Assembly (NCBI GenBank): GCA_035606355.1 | Contig: DATNFO010000024.1 | Location: 399,545 to 463,544 of the forward strand | Reading direction: 5' to 3' | Source: Sulfopaludibacter sp035606355 | GTDB taxonomy: Bacteria; Acidobacteriota; Terriglobia; Bryobacterales; Bryobacteraceae | DNA length: 64,000 bases | Position numbers and translations under genes: made by a program | In this document: positions 35,586-45,384 of the stretch, in pieces | Layout: each line of letters starts with the position of its first letter | Numbering within the stretch: the first letter of the stretch is position 1 | Notes under the pieces: generated by a model | Told to the model about the DNA's origin: nothing | Seen by the model: only the letters and a program-made list of their open reading frames with translations | The model's database searches: none

Positions 35586-37814
35586 TTATGCTGCTTCGGC
35601 GACAACTAAACTGACCGTCATGAGCGCGCCCTCAGCCTTTGTGGCACTCCCAGTAACGGGCACTGCTCCAATGCTGATGAGCGCGAGGAGAACCGCCTTT
35701 AGAAAATCGACCGGGACCTCGTTCTTAATGATCCCGTTCAGTTCAGCCAGCAGCCTGTGGAATGCCTGGTCGGTTTCAACTTCATCGAGTTCCTGGCACA
35801 GCAAACCGAGATCATCAACGAGATTCATGAATTCCCTAGCGCTCTCAGACCAGTAGCGGCACAATGTCCGGCGAGCGCTGTCGCTCGGCCCCGCAACTGC
35901 GGCTGGCCAGACCGCCAAATTCCCAGAGTGCCGGCGGTCGGGTAGCATTGTGCTGCCTTCCTGATCAATGGCGACACGGTTAAACGCCGCCCATGCCGCG
36001 TAGTCTTCAAAGCCGAGCCACTGGCCCAATGTGGCAACCGCCGCATCGCGGAAGGCGGCGTAGTTGCGTGCATCCTCCGAGTGCGGTGGCGGTGGCGGGT
36101 GTCCGTTGGTGTACTTGTCGGCCGTGAACCGATGGAAAACGTCCTGGGAGAAAGCGCATGTCGTTGCGAGGCGGCCACCGTGCGCTTGCATGAAGGCAGT
36201 TGCTTCATCAGCTGCCGCGGCGAGGCGGTCATTCGCGCAAGCGCGTAGTATCCGGCATGTGGCCGCCGCATCGTCGCGGGTTTGGTCTGATAACTCAAAG
36301 CACAGGTGGACTGAGAGATTGCTGACCGCATCGGCAGTTGCGCCCTCTTGAACTGACGCACGGAAGTGGACGTTGCACATCGCTTGGTGCCCGACGATGC
36401 CGCTTGTGTGCGTAACGCCTGCGGTGCCGATGAGCTTGAGCAGGCCGTTCCCAGCGTAGACGGTTTCGATGTTATTGACGTAGTCGACGGCGTCGGTCCA
36501 CCTCCACAGGTCAAAAAACTCAAACGTCAATGCCGTGCGCTGATGGAAGGAGTGCTCGATCAAGCACCCTGGAGCCAGCGCAACGCCCGGGAAGACGGCG
36601 GCATCGGCGATGCGTCCTTCCATCGCAAGCCGAATTGCCCCATCGATGACGTTGGGTGCCTGGAGATCAAAGGTGAGCTGAAAGAGTGCTGTATCTGTTG
36701 TCGCGGTTTCATGAATGAGCTCGAGACCTGCCTTCCCCGATGTTTTATTCGTGAGGTCCCTAATGGCATCATTTGCCCGTTCTGTCAGCTTATTCACGAT
36801 GCCGTTGCCGGCAGCCGTGAGCTTGCTCTTGAGTGCGCTGACCGCTGTGCCATCCAGGCCGGCAAAGGCACGGCCAACTGCGGAGTCTAGCAATTGCTCG
36901 GTCTTGGGAGTTACGTTTCCCGCTGCTCCTGCGGTTACGGTTAAGCTGCCCGCGGTCTTGAATGACAGGGTGCCGGTGTCCATTCTGAAGATGGTCAAAA
37001 TGGCGCTACTCTGCCGGCTACCTCGACGGAACACGAATCGAAAGGCGTCTTCGTGGTTATAGGTTACAGCAAAGCTGGCTCCCACCGAAGCTGCTGGCCT
37101 CGCGGTGAACGCAAACGTCGCAAGCGGAGTGTTTAAGCTCCGGCCGAGTTCGCCCATACTTCGGCCCCCAAGTAATGGTGTCGTAAGACCATAGGAGAGA
37201 CCGAAGCCGAGCCCCAGTTTTCCCAGAAACTGATATTCCAGCACATCATCAGGACCCAACGAGTCGATCGCCGATGGCGAAAACGGCAGAGTAAAGCGTT
37301 CGAGTGCCTCGCGCACAGCAGCAAAGGCGTTCCCGCTTGCCTGAAAACAACGATGGTTGGCGATAGTGAATGTGTCATCTTGCGACAGGTTTGCGCTGAC
37401 GCCGAACGAACCGGCGCTAAAGGCGCCACCGCCACTGACGGCCATACTGACTTCAAAGGCAACGCTAACATATACGCATCCGTCCGGCACAACAATCGAG
37501 AACGGGGCTTGTTCAGCATCGCGGTACGTGATGAGCGATCCGGCGTGAGCAAACGTGATGCGGCCAGCTAGTTCCGGCCGGAAAGAAAGCACTACGTTTG
37601 TGCCGTGAGGAATCCAACGTGCAGTCCGGTCGATGGAGAATCCAATCGAGCCAGCCGGTACTGCCGACAGAGTGGTGGCGGGAATGTTCTCGAACGCCCG
37701 GAGCGTATCCTTGAAGTGAAGGACGGTATTAATTCCGGGCGCCAGACATTTGGCCAAGTCACCCTCAGGCCCGAGCGCCACATCCATGCCGCCAATGGCA
37801 AAACCGATACCCAC
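35586..37814 (-). CDS. Large protein of unknown function, 742 aa (unit with 37858)
   Basis: Not recognised. GTG start 37814 with GAGG upstream. No signal peptide. The first ~300 residues are beta-rich with Gly/Ser/Phe (ALGPEGDLAKCLAPGINTVL, FSIVVPDGCVYVSVAFEVSM, GGGAFSAGSFGVSANLSQDD); the middle includes KLTERANDAIRDLTNKTSGK and a duplication-like second beta-rich part; residues 520-740 are helical with a PPPPPHSED linker. The upstream gene at 37858-38772 is 43 bp away on the same strand. No enzyme motif is evident. The pair could be a two-component effector or a structural unit of an element; I cannot decide. Confidence 0.75.
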   Translation of the reverse strand: MGIGFAIGGMDVALGPEGDLAKCLAPGINTVLHFKDTLRAFENIPATTLSAVPAGSIGFSIDRTARWIPHGTNVVLSFRPELAGRITFAHAGSLITYRDAEQAPFSIVVPDGCVYVSVAFEVSMAVSGGGAFSAGSFGVSANLSQDDTFTIANHRCFQASGNAFAAVREALERFTLPFSPSAIDSLGPDDVLEYQFLGKLGLGFGLSYGLTTPLLGGRSMGELGRSLNTPLATFAFTARPAASVGASFAVTYNHEDAFRFVFRRGSRQSSAILTIFRMDTGTLSFKTAGSLTVTAGAAGNVTPKTEQLLDSAVGRAFAGLDGTAVSALKSKLTAAGNGIVNKLTERANDAIRDLTNKTSGKAGLELIHETATTDTALFQLTFDLQAPNVIDGAIRLAMEGRIADAAVFPGVALAPGCLIEHSFHQRTALTFEFFDLWRWTDAVDYVNNIETVYAGNGLLKLIGTAGVTHTSGIVGHQAMCNVHFRASVQEGATADAVSNLSVHLCFELSDQTRDDAAATCRILRACANDRLAAAADEATAFMQAHGGRLATTCAFSQDVFHRFTADKYTNGHPPPPPHSEDARNYAAFRDAAVATLGQWLGFEDYAAWAAFNRVAIDQEGSTMLPDRRHSGNLAVWPAAVAGPSDSARRTLCRYWSESAREFMNLVDDLGLLCQELDEVETDQAFHRLLAELNGIIKNEVPVDFLKAVLLALISIGAVPVTGSATKAEGALMTVSLVVAEAA

Positions 37815-37857
37815 GCCAACACCTCGCTTCGTCCCCGTTTAGGACCTCACGCCCGTG

Positions 37858-38772
37858 CTACGCCAGTGCGTACCCTGGATCGAACGGCGGTCCGCCCGCA
37901 TCTTCGGCGGTCGCCCACCGTAGGGCGTAAACGGCGTACGGATTTGTCAGACCATGCGTCAAAAGATTCGGCAGGACTTCGCCGAAGCCGTGCGCCACAA
38001 TGTTTTTATAAAGGTCGATGTCCGGCTCGATCTTAACGCAGGTGAGGCCGCCAATCACGGACGTATCTTTTTCGTGAAACGTTAGCTGCACGTTTGCAAC
38101 GCCGAAGGCAATTTGTTTCCAGCTACAGGTTGCTCCCGCATGGAACTCAGCGCAGTCCTTCTCCTCTGCAAACATTCCCTTCGCGGCTGCCGCACGGACG
38201 GCAGGAATGATCGCGGGATCGACGTAGCCGTAAAATCGGTCTTGGGCCATACTGCTGTCCCAGCAAATTGCTTTGAAATAGGACAGCGGGGATCTGCCCC
38301 CGAGATCGATTTCCGCTGTTGCATGGATAATGTTGAGCAAACAGGCGAGAGACTCCGGTTTCTCGCTGCTGAAACTCTCGTAATGCTTTTGGGCGGCGGC
38401 GTCTCCTTCTCCGATTGCCAAAAAGCTTGCGACCTGCGGATGCACTGTCGCAAATTCTTTCCATCGCAGGAACTGGGGCTTAGCTTCACTGCGAAGTAGG
38501 AGAAGCTTCGGTTCGGCCAGCATCCTTGGATCCGCCTTGAAGAAGCAACCAGCATCGCGGTAGCCCGTTGAGGACGCACAGACCGCGTATGTGTCACCAA
38601 TTCCGTCGTGAAACGGAACTGATATGTGAATGTAAGGGCCCTTGGTGTCATGCACCATCGGGGCCACATCCTGTCCGTTGTGGACGCGAATCGTAACTGG
38701 GCCCTCAAATGGCCGATTTTCGCCATCCACGAGCGTAAGCATCGCTGGCGCCGACTTCGGATCATCCGTCAT
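37858..38772 (-). CDS. Protein of unknown function, 304 aa (unit with 35586)
   Basis: Not recognised. ATG 38772 preceded by AAGGGA (the open frame continues to 38838). N-terminal ~90 residues look like a beta-sandwich (MLTLVDGENRPFEGPVTIRV, YIHISVPFHDGIGDTYAVCA); the rest is helical with KEFATVHPQVASFLAIGEGD, NIIHATAEIDLGGRSPLSYF and FYGYVDPAIIPAVRAAAAKG. No signal peptide or TM segment. It is first in a two-gene unit with the 742-aa protein and is divergent from the DUF4062 gene. Confidence 0.75.
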   Translation of the reverse strand: MTDDPKSAPAMLTLVDGENRPFEGPVTIRVHNGQDVAPMVHDTKGPYIHISVPFHDGIGDTYAVCASSTGYRDAGCFFKADPRMLAEPKLLLLRSEAKPQFLRWKEFATVHPQVASFLAIGEGDAAAQKHYESFSSEKPESLACLLNIIHATAEIDLGGRSPLSYFKAICWDSSMAQDRFYGYVDPAIIPAVRAAAAKGMFAEEKDCAEFHAGATCSWKQIAFGVANVQLTFHEKDTSVIGGLTCVKIEPDIDLYKNIVAHGFGEVLPNLLTHGLTNPYAVYALRWATAEDAGGPPFDPGYALA

Positions 38773-39115
38773 TTCTATCGTCCCTTCGTTATGGCTCACG
38801 TTCCGGGACCGGCTAAGGGGAGCCAAACCCATGACCATACCCAGTCAGTGCTTCCATTGTATAAAACGATACCGACACCTGGCAATAGAACCGGGACATC
38901 CCCCATATTTCTCCCGGAAATCAGGTATATACCCCTACGCATTCTCCCTAATACGAAGTTCATCAAGTCAAGCGCATCCAGGCCGCCCTAATGTCAGCCA
39001 GTTCTATCCAGGAGGTTCATCAGTAAGGAGATCTCTTCTGCAAGGCGCGGAACAGAGAGTGCACCTCTTCTCGACCCGTGATCAACAACTTCCAAAATCG
39101 GCGTTGTCACGGGGC

Positions 39116-39143
39116 TTGCCCCTGGCTCCGGACAGTGTATTAT
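39116..39143 (+). promoter_or_regulatory. Probable promoter of the DUF4062 gene
   Basis: TTGCCC (39116-39121), 16 bp spacer, TATTAT (39138-39143), giving a start about 24 nt before the GTG at 39174. A small GGGGC-TT-GCCCC hairpin overlaps the -35. The 38773-39173 interval also has to hold the promoter for the leftward unit, which was not identified. Confidence 0.4.
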
Positions 39144-39173
39144 GTACGAACGAGTAGGGGAATTAGGGCGAGC

Positions 39174-40826
39174 GTGGAACGTATAAGAGTCATCATCTCT
39201 TGGCCCAGCGATGTCGCCGAGGAAAGACGAGCCGTCAGGGAAGCCGCTGATTCCGCCAATAGAATACTGAAACAGCTAAAGGGAGGCCGAGAGTTTGAAG
39301 TTGTTGACTGGCTTTCAGACGTTGGTCCCGGCCTCCACAGCCAAGGGCCGCAGGGAAAGATAGACGAGGTACTATCGATCGAGACAGCTGATATTATGAT
39401 TGGGATTTTCTGGCGGCGTTTTGGCAATCCGGACGCGGCGGGAATTACAGGAACCGAACACGAACTTGACAGGGCGTACGAGAGCTACAGGTTGATTAGC
39501 AAGCCTGACGTCTGGCTGTACTTCAATCAGGAACCCTTTACTCCAAGAACCGCCGAAGACGCAGAACAGAGTGCGATGGTTCTCAGGTTTAAACAGAAGC
39601 ATCGCTCGGACGGTCTCTATAGAGATTACAAGACACTCACGGAATTCTCTTTCGCCGTTCTAACGGATTTATTGCAATACGGCGTTCGCGATATTGCGTC
39701 GTCCGGAGTTGCGGGCAACGAGGCGAAGTTACTGTACAACGTAGCTTCGGAGACCAACCGCATAGCTTCGGAAGGACTAACAGAACAATGCGCTGATATC
39801 GGCATTCATTTCAGATGGATGGGGCATCATCCCAGCACACTGACTCTGCTCCAAATTAACGTTTACTTCAATACGACAATCACGAATTCCTATTCTTTTC
39901 CCGTTGGCGTTACGGAGGCGGTGCTCGAATCTTCTACAGGCGCCGAAATGGCGCGAGGACGCCTCATAAGAGATTCGAACGTTCTAGGGCCTGGGGTCAA
40001 TTCGATATCGACGAACAGAATATCGTTCTCAGATATCTCTTTGGATCCGCAACTTTTGGCAAATGGGACGGCGATGGTAAGAATCAAGAATCTCCGATGC
40101 AACGCCGCCGCTGTGAATGGGCTCGTCATAGCAATGGTAATTGTCGAAGGAGACATGCCAGTTGTGTCCGACGTTCCTAAGGCGATCGTATCTATCCCAG
40201 GCCAGGCTTTGCGGTTTTCGCTTCGTGTATCGTCTGATTTGTCTGAACTACCTGCCCATGGAGTGCTTTTATCGCAGGCGCAAGCGCCGCAGGCGAAGCC
40301 GATCCTGATACTGAGATTTACGGAGCTTTTTCGTGGAGCTTTTCAAAGACACTTCGGCTCTCGACGCGGTACATGCCTGAGATCCGAATTTCACGGTGTA
40401 CCTGACGGCGTGCAGCTTTATGTCGGTCTCACTCCCACCAACTCTCCCGGGAGCGCCCGGCTCGTCGTGGGTGAAGCCGACGCGGAATCAGTGCGATCCC
40501 CGAGCAAGGTTCTGGACGGGGTGCCCGTTGCTGAGCTTACGCGAGCATCCGTAGGGCTCGAACAGCTTATCACAGCTGTATGGAGGGTTGAGGAGAGTGA
40601 TCAATCCGGGCAGGAGTTCGATTTTCCGCTGTTCATTGAATACGTTCCAATGCCCGAAGTGAATACGCCTCCACTGACAACCATATCAATCCTGGGTACG
40701 TTGGCACCAAATTCCTATTCTGGAATATTCGCGTTGGCTCACGCGGCGTGTGCTTCGACAAAATTGCCTGCCCCTAGATATGTCGCTTTATCCGCTCCCG
40801 TAAAAGCTATTGAGATATCACTCTGA
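39174..40826 (+). CDS. DUF4062/TIR-like domain protein, probable conflict-system effector
   Basis: 551 aa from GTG 39174 (the frame is open to 39078, but the domain starts at this codon). The N-terminal ~160 residues form a Rossmann-like domain: RIRVIISWPSDVAEERRAVR, FEVVDWLSDVGPGLHSQGPQ, IDEVLSIETADIMIGIFWRR and GTEHELDRAYESY, which matches the DUF4062/TIR-like pattern (SP-DV-x-ER start, Asp-Ile-hydrophobic-Gly strand, Gly-Thr-x-x-E helix). The remaining ~390 residues are beta-rich and unrecognised. Such domains are usually effectors in NLR-like or defence proteins. The SIR2-kinase gene lies 242 bp downstream on the same strand. Confidence 0.75.
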   Translation: MERIRVIISWPSDVAEERRAVREAADSANRILKQLKGGREFEVVDWLSDVGPGLHSQGPQGKIDEVLSIETADIMIGIFWRRFGNPDAAGITGTEHELDRAYESYRLISKPDVWLYFNQEPFTPRTAEDAEQSAMVLRFKQKHRSDGLYRDYKTLTEFSFAVLTDLLQYGVRDIASSGVAGNEAKLLYNVASETNRIASEGLTEQCADIGIHFRWMGHHPSTLTLLQINVYFNTTITNSYSFPVGVTEAVLESSTGAEMARGRLIRDSNVLGPGVNSISTNRISFSDISLDPQLLANGTAMVRIKNLRCNAAAVNGLVIAMVIVEGDMPVVSDVPKAIVSIPGQALRFSLRVSSDLSELPAHGVLLSQAQAPQAKPILILRFTELFRGAFQRHFGSRRGTCLRSEFHGVPDGVQLYVGLTPTNSPGSARLVVGEADAESVRSPSKVLDGVPVAELTRASVGLEQLITAVWRVEESDQSGQEFDFPLFIEYVPMPEVNTPPLTTISILGTLAPNSYSGIFALAHAACASTKLPAPRYVALSAPVKAIEISL

Positions 40827-41068
40827 CGACTTCAGGCGGGTTTTTCATTACGCTCGGGCGGCCCCGGTGTGAAATGACCATCCCCGGAGCGTCGTAATAT
40901 CCTTCGTGTTGCTCTCCTTTGTCGGCTGGGGGCTTCGAACCGGCGGACTGTGAGGCTCAGATCGAGGCATCTTCCTGTATCATACGGAGGGGCCCGGAAG
41001 AGCGCTGCGAACACGGAACATTGTTCTCAACGCCGTCTGCGAGTGCAGTTTGCGATTGCGAGGTACAT

Positions 41069-43414
41069 GTGCGTTTTCAAATACACCAGGATGCATATTT
41101 GAAGCTGAGGGACATAGTCGCAGAAAGGACTTCTCCCATAGTTGCATGGGTGGGGTCAGGGTTGAGTTCCCCTGCTGGCATCCCCGTATGGGCCACTCTC
41201 AAGCAAGACCTAACCGACGCTTTGCGCCGGAAGTGTGACTCTTACACGTCGGCCCAGAAGTCAGCGGGGCTGGCCCGTGTCGCCGCAATTGAAAAGCAAT
41301 CTAACCCGTGGATTGCTTTTGGAATGCTCAAACGTGATTTGGGCAGCACCTCCTACCGCGATACGATTCGTGAGGCAATGCGCCCGGCCGATATAGCGGA
41401 AAGTCCTGCGGCTTACAAGTATCTGTGGCGGCTCCGAATTCGCGGCCTGATGAACCTTAATATCGATCGCTTGGCCACCAAGGCTTTTGTCGAAACGAAT
41501 AATCGGACACCGCTCGAGTTTACGGGCGTACAAGGCACACGACTCGGTTACCTACTGAAGGAGCCCCGCCCTTTTATAATCAATCTGCACGGACACGCTG
41601 ACGATGTTAATACGTGGGTGTTTACGAAAGGTGAACTCGACACGTTAAGAAAGAACGAAGGCTACAGAGATTTTGTCCGAACCGTGCTCTACGCGAACGT
41701 GGTCCTACTCCTCGGCATTAGCGCTGATGATCTGGCTGTGGGCGGCCACCTCGAGTCACTTCGGAAGCTCCGGCAAGATGCTGGCACTCATTTCTGGGTA
41801 ACGTCGAGAACAGATGCTCAAACCGATGCCTGGGCGGAACGCGTCGGTATTCGAGTGATCCGGTACGATGCGACCGACGGCCATGGCGCTTTGGAAGAAA
41901 TGTTCCAGGATCTCTTGGCGTTCGTGCCGCCTGAAGATCCTCCAGTTGAGGAACCGGTCGTCTCTCAGGCGGCAGTTAAGGTGCAAGTGAAGGACGTGCC
42001 GGCGCCCGCCGAACTCGCGAAATTGGACGCGGAGGAAATTCGGCGCATCCTAAATCGGCATGTGGGGCTTTTGCTGAGTTCCGGACCGAGAGCCGCCGAT
42101 GAATATGCCGAATTTGCACGTGTCTACGACGAACCGATCTACCGTGCTTGGTACGTCAGGCCAAACGGCACACTACTCGGATACACTTTAGAGGGGCCGA
42201 TTGCTAAAGGAGCGTTCGGTACCGTATATCGAGCCAAGGACTCGAACGGGAGTCCGCTGGCGATCAAGATACTTCTCGAAGAAATTAGAAGCAACTCAGA
42301 TCTGATCCAGAGCTTTCGAAGAGGCGTTCGGTCTATGCGCATCTTATGTGATCACAAGCTCCCGGGTGTAGTCGCCTATAGGGACTCCTCCGAAATCCCT
42401 GCATTCGTGGTAATGGATTGGATTGATGGGCCGACTCTCAAAGAGGCTGTGAGTTCGAGAGGTCTTGAAAGCTGGAGCATTTTACTGCGCTGCGCAAGCG
42501 AACTTACTTGTACTCTCCGGCGGGCACACGAACTGCCTGAAAGGGTGCTGCACCGCGACCTAAGGCCTTCAAACGTTATGTTGCCGGGTTTTTATACGAA
42601 AGACAATTGGCAAGTCGTGGTCCTCGACTTCGATTTGTCGTGGCACCGCGGAGCGTCGGAAACCTCAGTTGTGCATGGTGCGACCATGTTTGGCTATCTT
42701 GCTCCTGAGCAGATTGCCAAGCGGATCGGCGTATCGACTCGACATTCAGCTGTAGATTCGTTCGGTCTGGGGATGTTACTCTTTTTTATGGCTAGTGGCA
42801 GGGACCCTATTCCCGCAGAACACCGACACAGTGACTGGCAGTCGACGGTTCAGGCCGCTTGCGAAAGGTTACCACGGGAAGAGTGGCAATCCCTGCCGGC
42901 ACGCTATGCGCGGTTGGTTCTAAGCGCCACGCAAGATCAACAGTCTCGGCGCTGGGATATTGCTCAGATTGACACTGAATTAACTCGTCTGCGCGAGGCT
43001 GCCGCCGAACCTGAACACGTAGTTGCGCCCGACTTTCTGGCTGAAGAGGTTGCCGCACGCACTTTGGTACTGAAACAGTATCACTGGAACGAGGATACGA
43101 CATCCGCGACGGCGGAGCTTCCTACTGGCCTTAAAGTTTGTCTTCGAGCAGACAGTACCGCTCGAAAGCTTAGTCTTCAAATTGGGTGGCACAACACCGG
43201 CGTACATGGCACCCGAAAGGTAGGTAAGTTTCTATTTCCCGCAGCTGCTCAGTCTTCCAAGCTCCTCAAGGCTGACGGTTGGACGGCCCGCTATGACACG
43301 GAACAACAGGCCCTTAGGATCGATGCATCGATCAGCGCTGACTTTGGCACCACAGAAATACCTCAGCTGGCAGCCACAATCGATCGCGCCATCGAACCAC
43401 TTCGTAGAATCTAG
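41069..43414 (+). CDS. SIR2-like NADase domain fused to Ser/Thr protein kinase
   Basis: 781 aa from GTG 41069 (GAGG 6 nt upstream; frame open to TTG 40919). Residues ~10-280 are a SIR2_2-type domain: VAWVGSGLSSPAGIPVW (NAD loop, about 26-41), NLNIDRL with Asn131/Asp133, and NLHGH with the catalytic-type His174; all NAD-binding and catalytic positions look kept. Residues ~370-620 are a Hanks-type kinase: Gly loop AKGAFGTVY (379-387), Lys400 in AIKI, HRDLRPSNVML (H495-D497), DFD at 520-522 where DFG is usual, and GYLAPEQ. The last ~150 residues are an unknown domain. NAD-depleting SIR2 domains act in several antiphage systems; this fusion suggests a kinase-gated effector (inference). Confidence 0.85.
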   Translation: MRFQIHQDAYLKLRDIVAERTSPIVAWVGSGLSSPAGIPVWATLKQDLTDALRRKCDSYTSAQKSAGLARVAAIEKQSNPWIAFGMLKRDLGSTSYRDTIREAMRPADIAESPAAYKYLWRLRIRGLMNLNIDRLATKAFVETNNRTPLEFTGVQGTRLGYLLKEPRPFIINLHGHADDVNTWVFTKGELDTLRKNEGYRDFVRTVLYANVVLLLGISADDLAVGGHLESLRKLRQDAGTHFWVTSRTDAQTDAWAERVGIRVIRYDATDGHGALEEMFQDLLAFVPPEDPPVEEPVVSQAAVKVQVKDVPAPAELAKLDAEEIRRILNRHVGLLLSSGPRAADEYAEFARVYDEPIYRAWYVRPNGTLLGYTLEGPIAKGAFGTVYRAKDSNGSPLAIKILLEEIRSNSDLIQSFRRGVRSMRILCDHKLPGVVAYRDSSEIPAFVVMDWIDGPTLKEAVSSRGLESWSILLRCASELTCTLRRAHELPERVLHRDLRPSNVMLPGFYTKDNWQVVVLDFDLSWHRGASETSVVHGATMFGYLAPEQIAKRIGVSTRHSAVDSFGLGMLLFFMASGRDPIPAEHRHSDWQSTVQAACERLPREEWQSLPARYARLVLSATQDQQSRRWDIAQIDTELTRLREAAAEPEHVVAPDFLAEEVAARTLVLKQYHWNEDTTSATAELPTGLKVCLRADSTARKLSLQIGWHNTGVHGTRKVGKFLFPAAAQSSKLLKADGWTARYDTEQQALRIDASISADFGTTEIPQLAATIDRAIEPLRRI

Positions 43415-43476
43415 AGAAAGTGGATAGCCCGGCAGACGCCATTACGGCAACGGTGAAGCCGAAGCATGACAGACAT

Positions 43477-45384
43477 CTACCTTAGACGGCGGGCTCGGCG
43501 GCGTCCCTCAGCGTCCGCTCTTGTGAGGAACTTTCCCAATTTGTCGCGCGGTTGCGGTGGCCAGAAGTTCGGTAGCACGTGGGCTGAGAGATCAAAGCGA
43601 ATACTCTGCGGTTCTTCACAGTGGACATCAAGCTCGATTTCTGGCGTAGGCGGAGGTTTAGCTGGTCGCCCCACTGGCCGGCGGTCCTGCCTTCCGTGAA
43701 ACGCCTTGACCTGTGTTTCGCATTGACCTTCTTGCGCCGTATTGCGGCCATGGAGGTCTACCTCCGTGCCCGCAATCCCACCACCGCTTGAGTCCGCAGG
43801 AGTATGCGGCAATTCTGATCTTTCCGGTTTAGCCCCGATTGGAAGTTTGCCACTGAGCCGGACAATGTTTCCCGTGAAGATGCACTGCAGGTGAAGCAGG
43901 CGCAGGAACCGCTGACGGCCTGCATCGTCGAAACGGGCCATAGCTGCCGACGCGTCTCGGCAGTAGTCGTGAATCGATTTGGCCACATCGGTACTAGATG
44001 GCTGGCCGATAGTGTTCGACATACTGGCCAACTCCGCCGTAACTGCGTTACGGCGGTTTTTTGTTTTGGCAAGCTCGCGGCCTAAGTGCTCCGCGCCAAT
44101 TATGCCCAGGCGGTACACCTCAAGAAGGCGCGCCTCTTCAGCTTCGATTTGGCGGAGCGCTTGCTCGGCCTCGGCACGCTCGGCGCCTCGCTTCGCTCGA
44201 CGCATCGTTTCTGCCGCTTTCCTCCGGGCGACGCCGTCGGCAATGACCTCTGGCCGGAGAATGACGCCTTCCACCGCTTGCCAGACGGTTTGATTGAGGA
44301 TCGTCTCGCTAATCATGGGGTAGCGTTTGCAGCGCCGTGAGCAGCGGTAGTAATACTTTCTGTGGCATGGCTCGCCGACATATTGCCCGTGGCAGCCGCC
44401 GCAACGCACCAGCCCTTTAAGAACGTAAAGGTGTTTGCCGTAGCGCGGGGAGAAGATGCTGTTGGCCACAAGCTGCTGCTGCGCTCGCTGCCACTGCTGC
44501 CGGCTAATCAGCCGGAGTTGTTCGGGTAATTCCAGCGCAATCCACTCCGCTCTCGGCCGCTGCCGCAAAACGCTCTTCAGATGACGGCGATAACCTTGGC
44601 GGCGGTCGTGTTCTGGCGGCTCAGTGCTCTGAAACTTGTTGTAGTGCCACACCCCGGCGTAGACTTCCGAATGCAGGATGCGTAAGATGCTGGATTTGGC
44701 CCACGTGGGCTGGCCTTTCCTCGGCGGAACTTTCTGGCTGTTTAGCCGCGCGAGAACTTTGCGGGCGGATAATCCCTCGTCTGCCACCCACGCGAAGATC
44801 TTCCGCACGACCGCTGCCTCCTCGGGGTTGACTTCGAGCCGCCCGTCTGTTCCGGCGAGGCGATCTTTTGGGACATAGCGAAAACCGTACGGGGGCAGGC
44901 AGCCCAAGAATTGCTTGCGTACCTCGATTTTGTGGCGGCGGCCGCGGCGAGTTCGGTCGATTATGAGCTCACGCTCGAACTCGGCGAAGCTGCCAAGCAC
45001 GTTGACCATCAGATTTTGCACGGGGCTCGCTTCGGCGGGCAGCTTCCGGAAAATCACCTGAACACGGTGGCGCTCTAGGTCGCGCTTAATGACCCCAAGG
45101 TGGGTTACGTCGCGGGCTAACCGGTCCACGTCGTTGAACACCACGGCATCAAAGCTGCCCCTGCCAGCGTCGTCGCGCAGCCGGTCGAGATCAGGACGCG
45201 ACAGCAGGGCGCCGCTGAAGCCATCGTCCTTGTAGATTCCGACAATCTCCCATCCCTTGTCACGGGCAAACCGCTCCAGTTCAGCAACCTGGGAGTCAAT
45301 AGTCTGGCCTTCTCGTTGTTCATCGCTGGACACGCGGGCGTAAATCGCCACGCGGAAGCCAGCGGGTATTTCGGAGGGATGCAT
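43477..45384 (-). CDS. Large serine recombinase (recombinase family protein)
   Basis: Site-specific DNA integrase/resolvase of 635 aa. The catalytic resolvase domain has FRVAIYARVSSDEQREGQTI with nucleophile Ser19 and FNDVDRLARD; then the Recombinase domain (GCLPPYGFRYVPKDRL, SEVYAGVWHYNKF), a zinc-ribbon (LVRCGGCHGQYVG with a later RCSRRCKRY) and a coiled coil (RAEAEQALRQIEAEEARLLE). The C-terminal ~120 residues are a Pro-rich tail of the kind seen in some integrases. It is divergent from the DNA methyltransferase gene, and its att sites may lie in the 445-bp gap. It marks the left part of the integrative element. Confidence 0.95.
   Translation of the reverse strand: MHPSEIPAGFRVAIYARVSSDEQREGQTIDSQVAELERFARDKGWEIVGIYKDDGFSGALLSRPDLDRLRDDAGRGSFDAVVFNDVDRLARDVTHLGVIKRDLERHRVQVIFRKLPAEASPVQNLMVNVLGSFAEFERELIIDRTRRGRRHKIEVRKQFLGCLPPYGFRYVPKDRLAGTDGRLEVNPEEAAVVRKIFAWVADEGLSARKVLARLNSQKVPPRKGQPTWAKSSILRILHSEVYAGVWHYNKFQSTEPPEHDRRQGYRRHLKSVLRQRPRAEWIALELPEQLRLISRQQWQRAQQQLVANSIFSPRYGKHLYVLKGLVRCGGCHGQYVGEPCHRKYYYRCSRRCKRYPMISETILNQTVWQAVEGVILRPEVIADGVARRKAAETMRRAKRGAERAEAEQALRQIEAEEARLLEVYRLGIIGAEHLGRELAKTKNRRNAVTAELASMSNTIGQPSSTDVAKSIHDYCRDASAAMARFDDAGRQRFLRLLHLQCIFTGNIVRLSGKLPIGAKPERSELPHTPADSSGGGIAGTEVDLHGRNTAQEGQCETQVKAFHGRQDRRPVGRPAKPPPTPEIELDVHCEEPQSIRFDLSAHVLPNFWPPQPRDKLGKFLTRADAEGRRRARRLR

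Noticed and set aside
40922..40965. Possible tRNA 3' end (GGTTCGAAGCC) before the SIR2-kinase gene, as an attachment site
   Set aside because: The T-stem has mismatches and no acceptor or CCA end is present.
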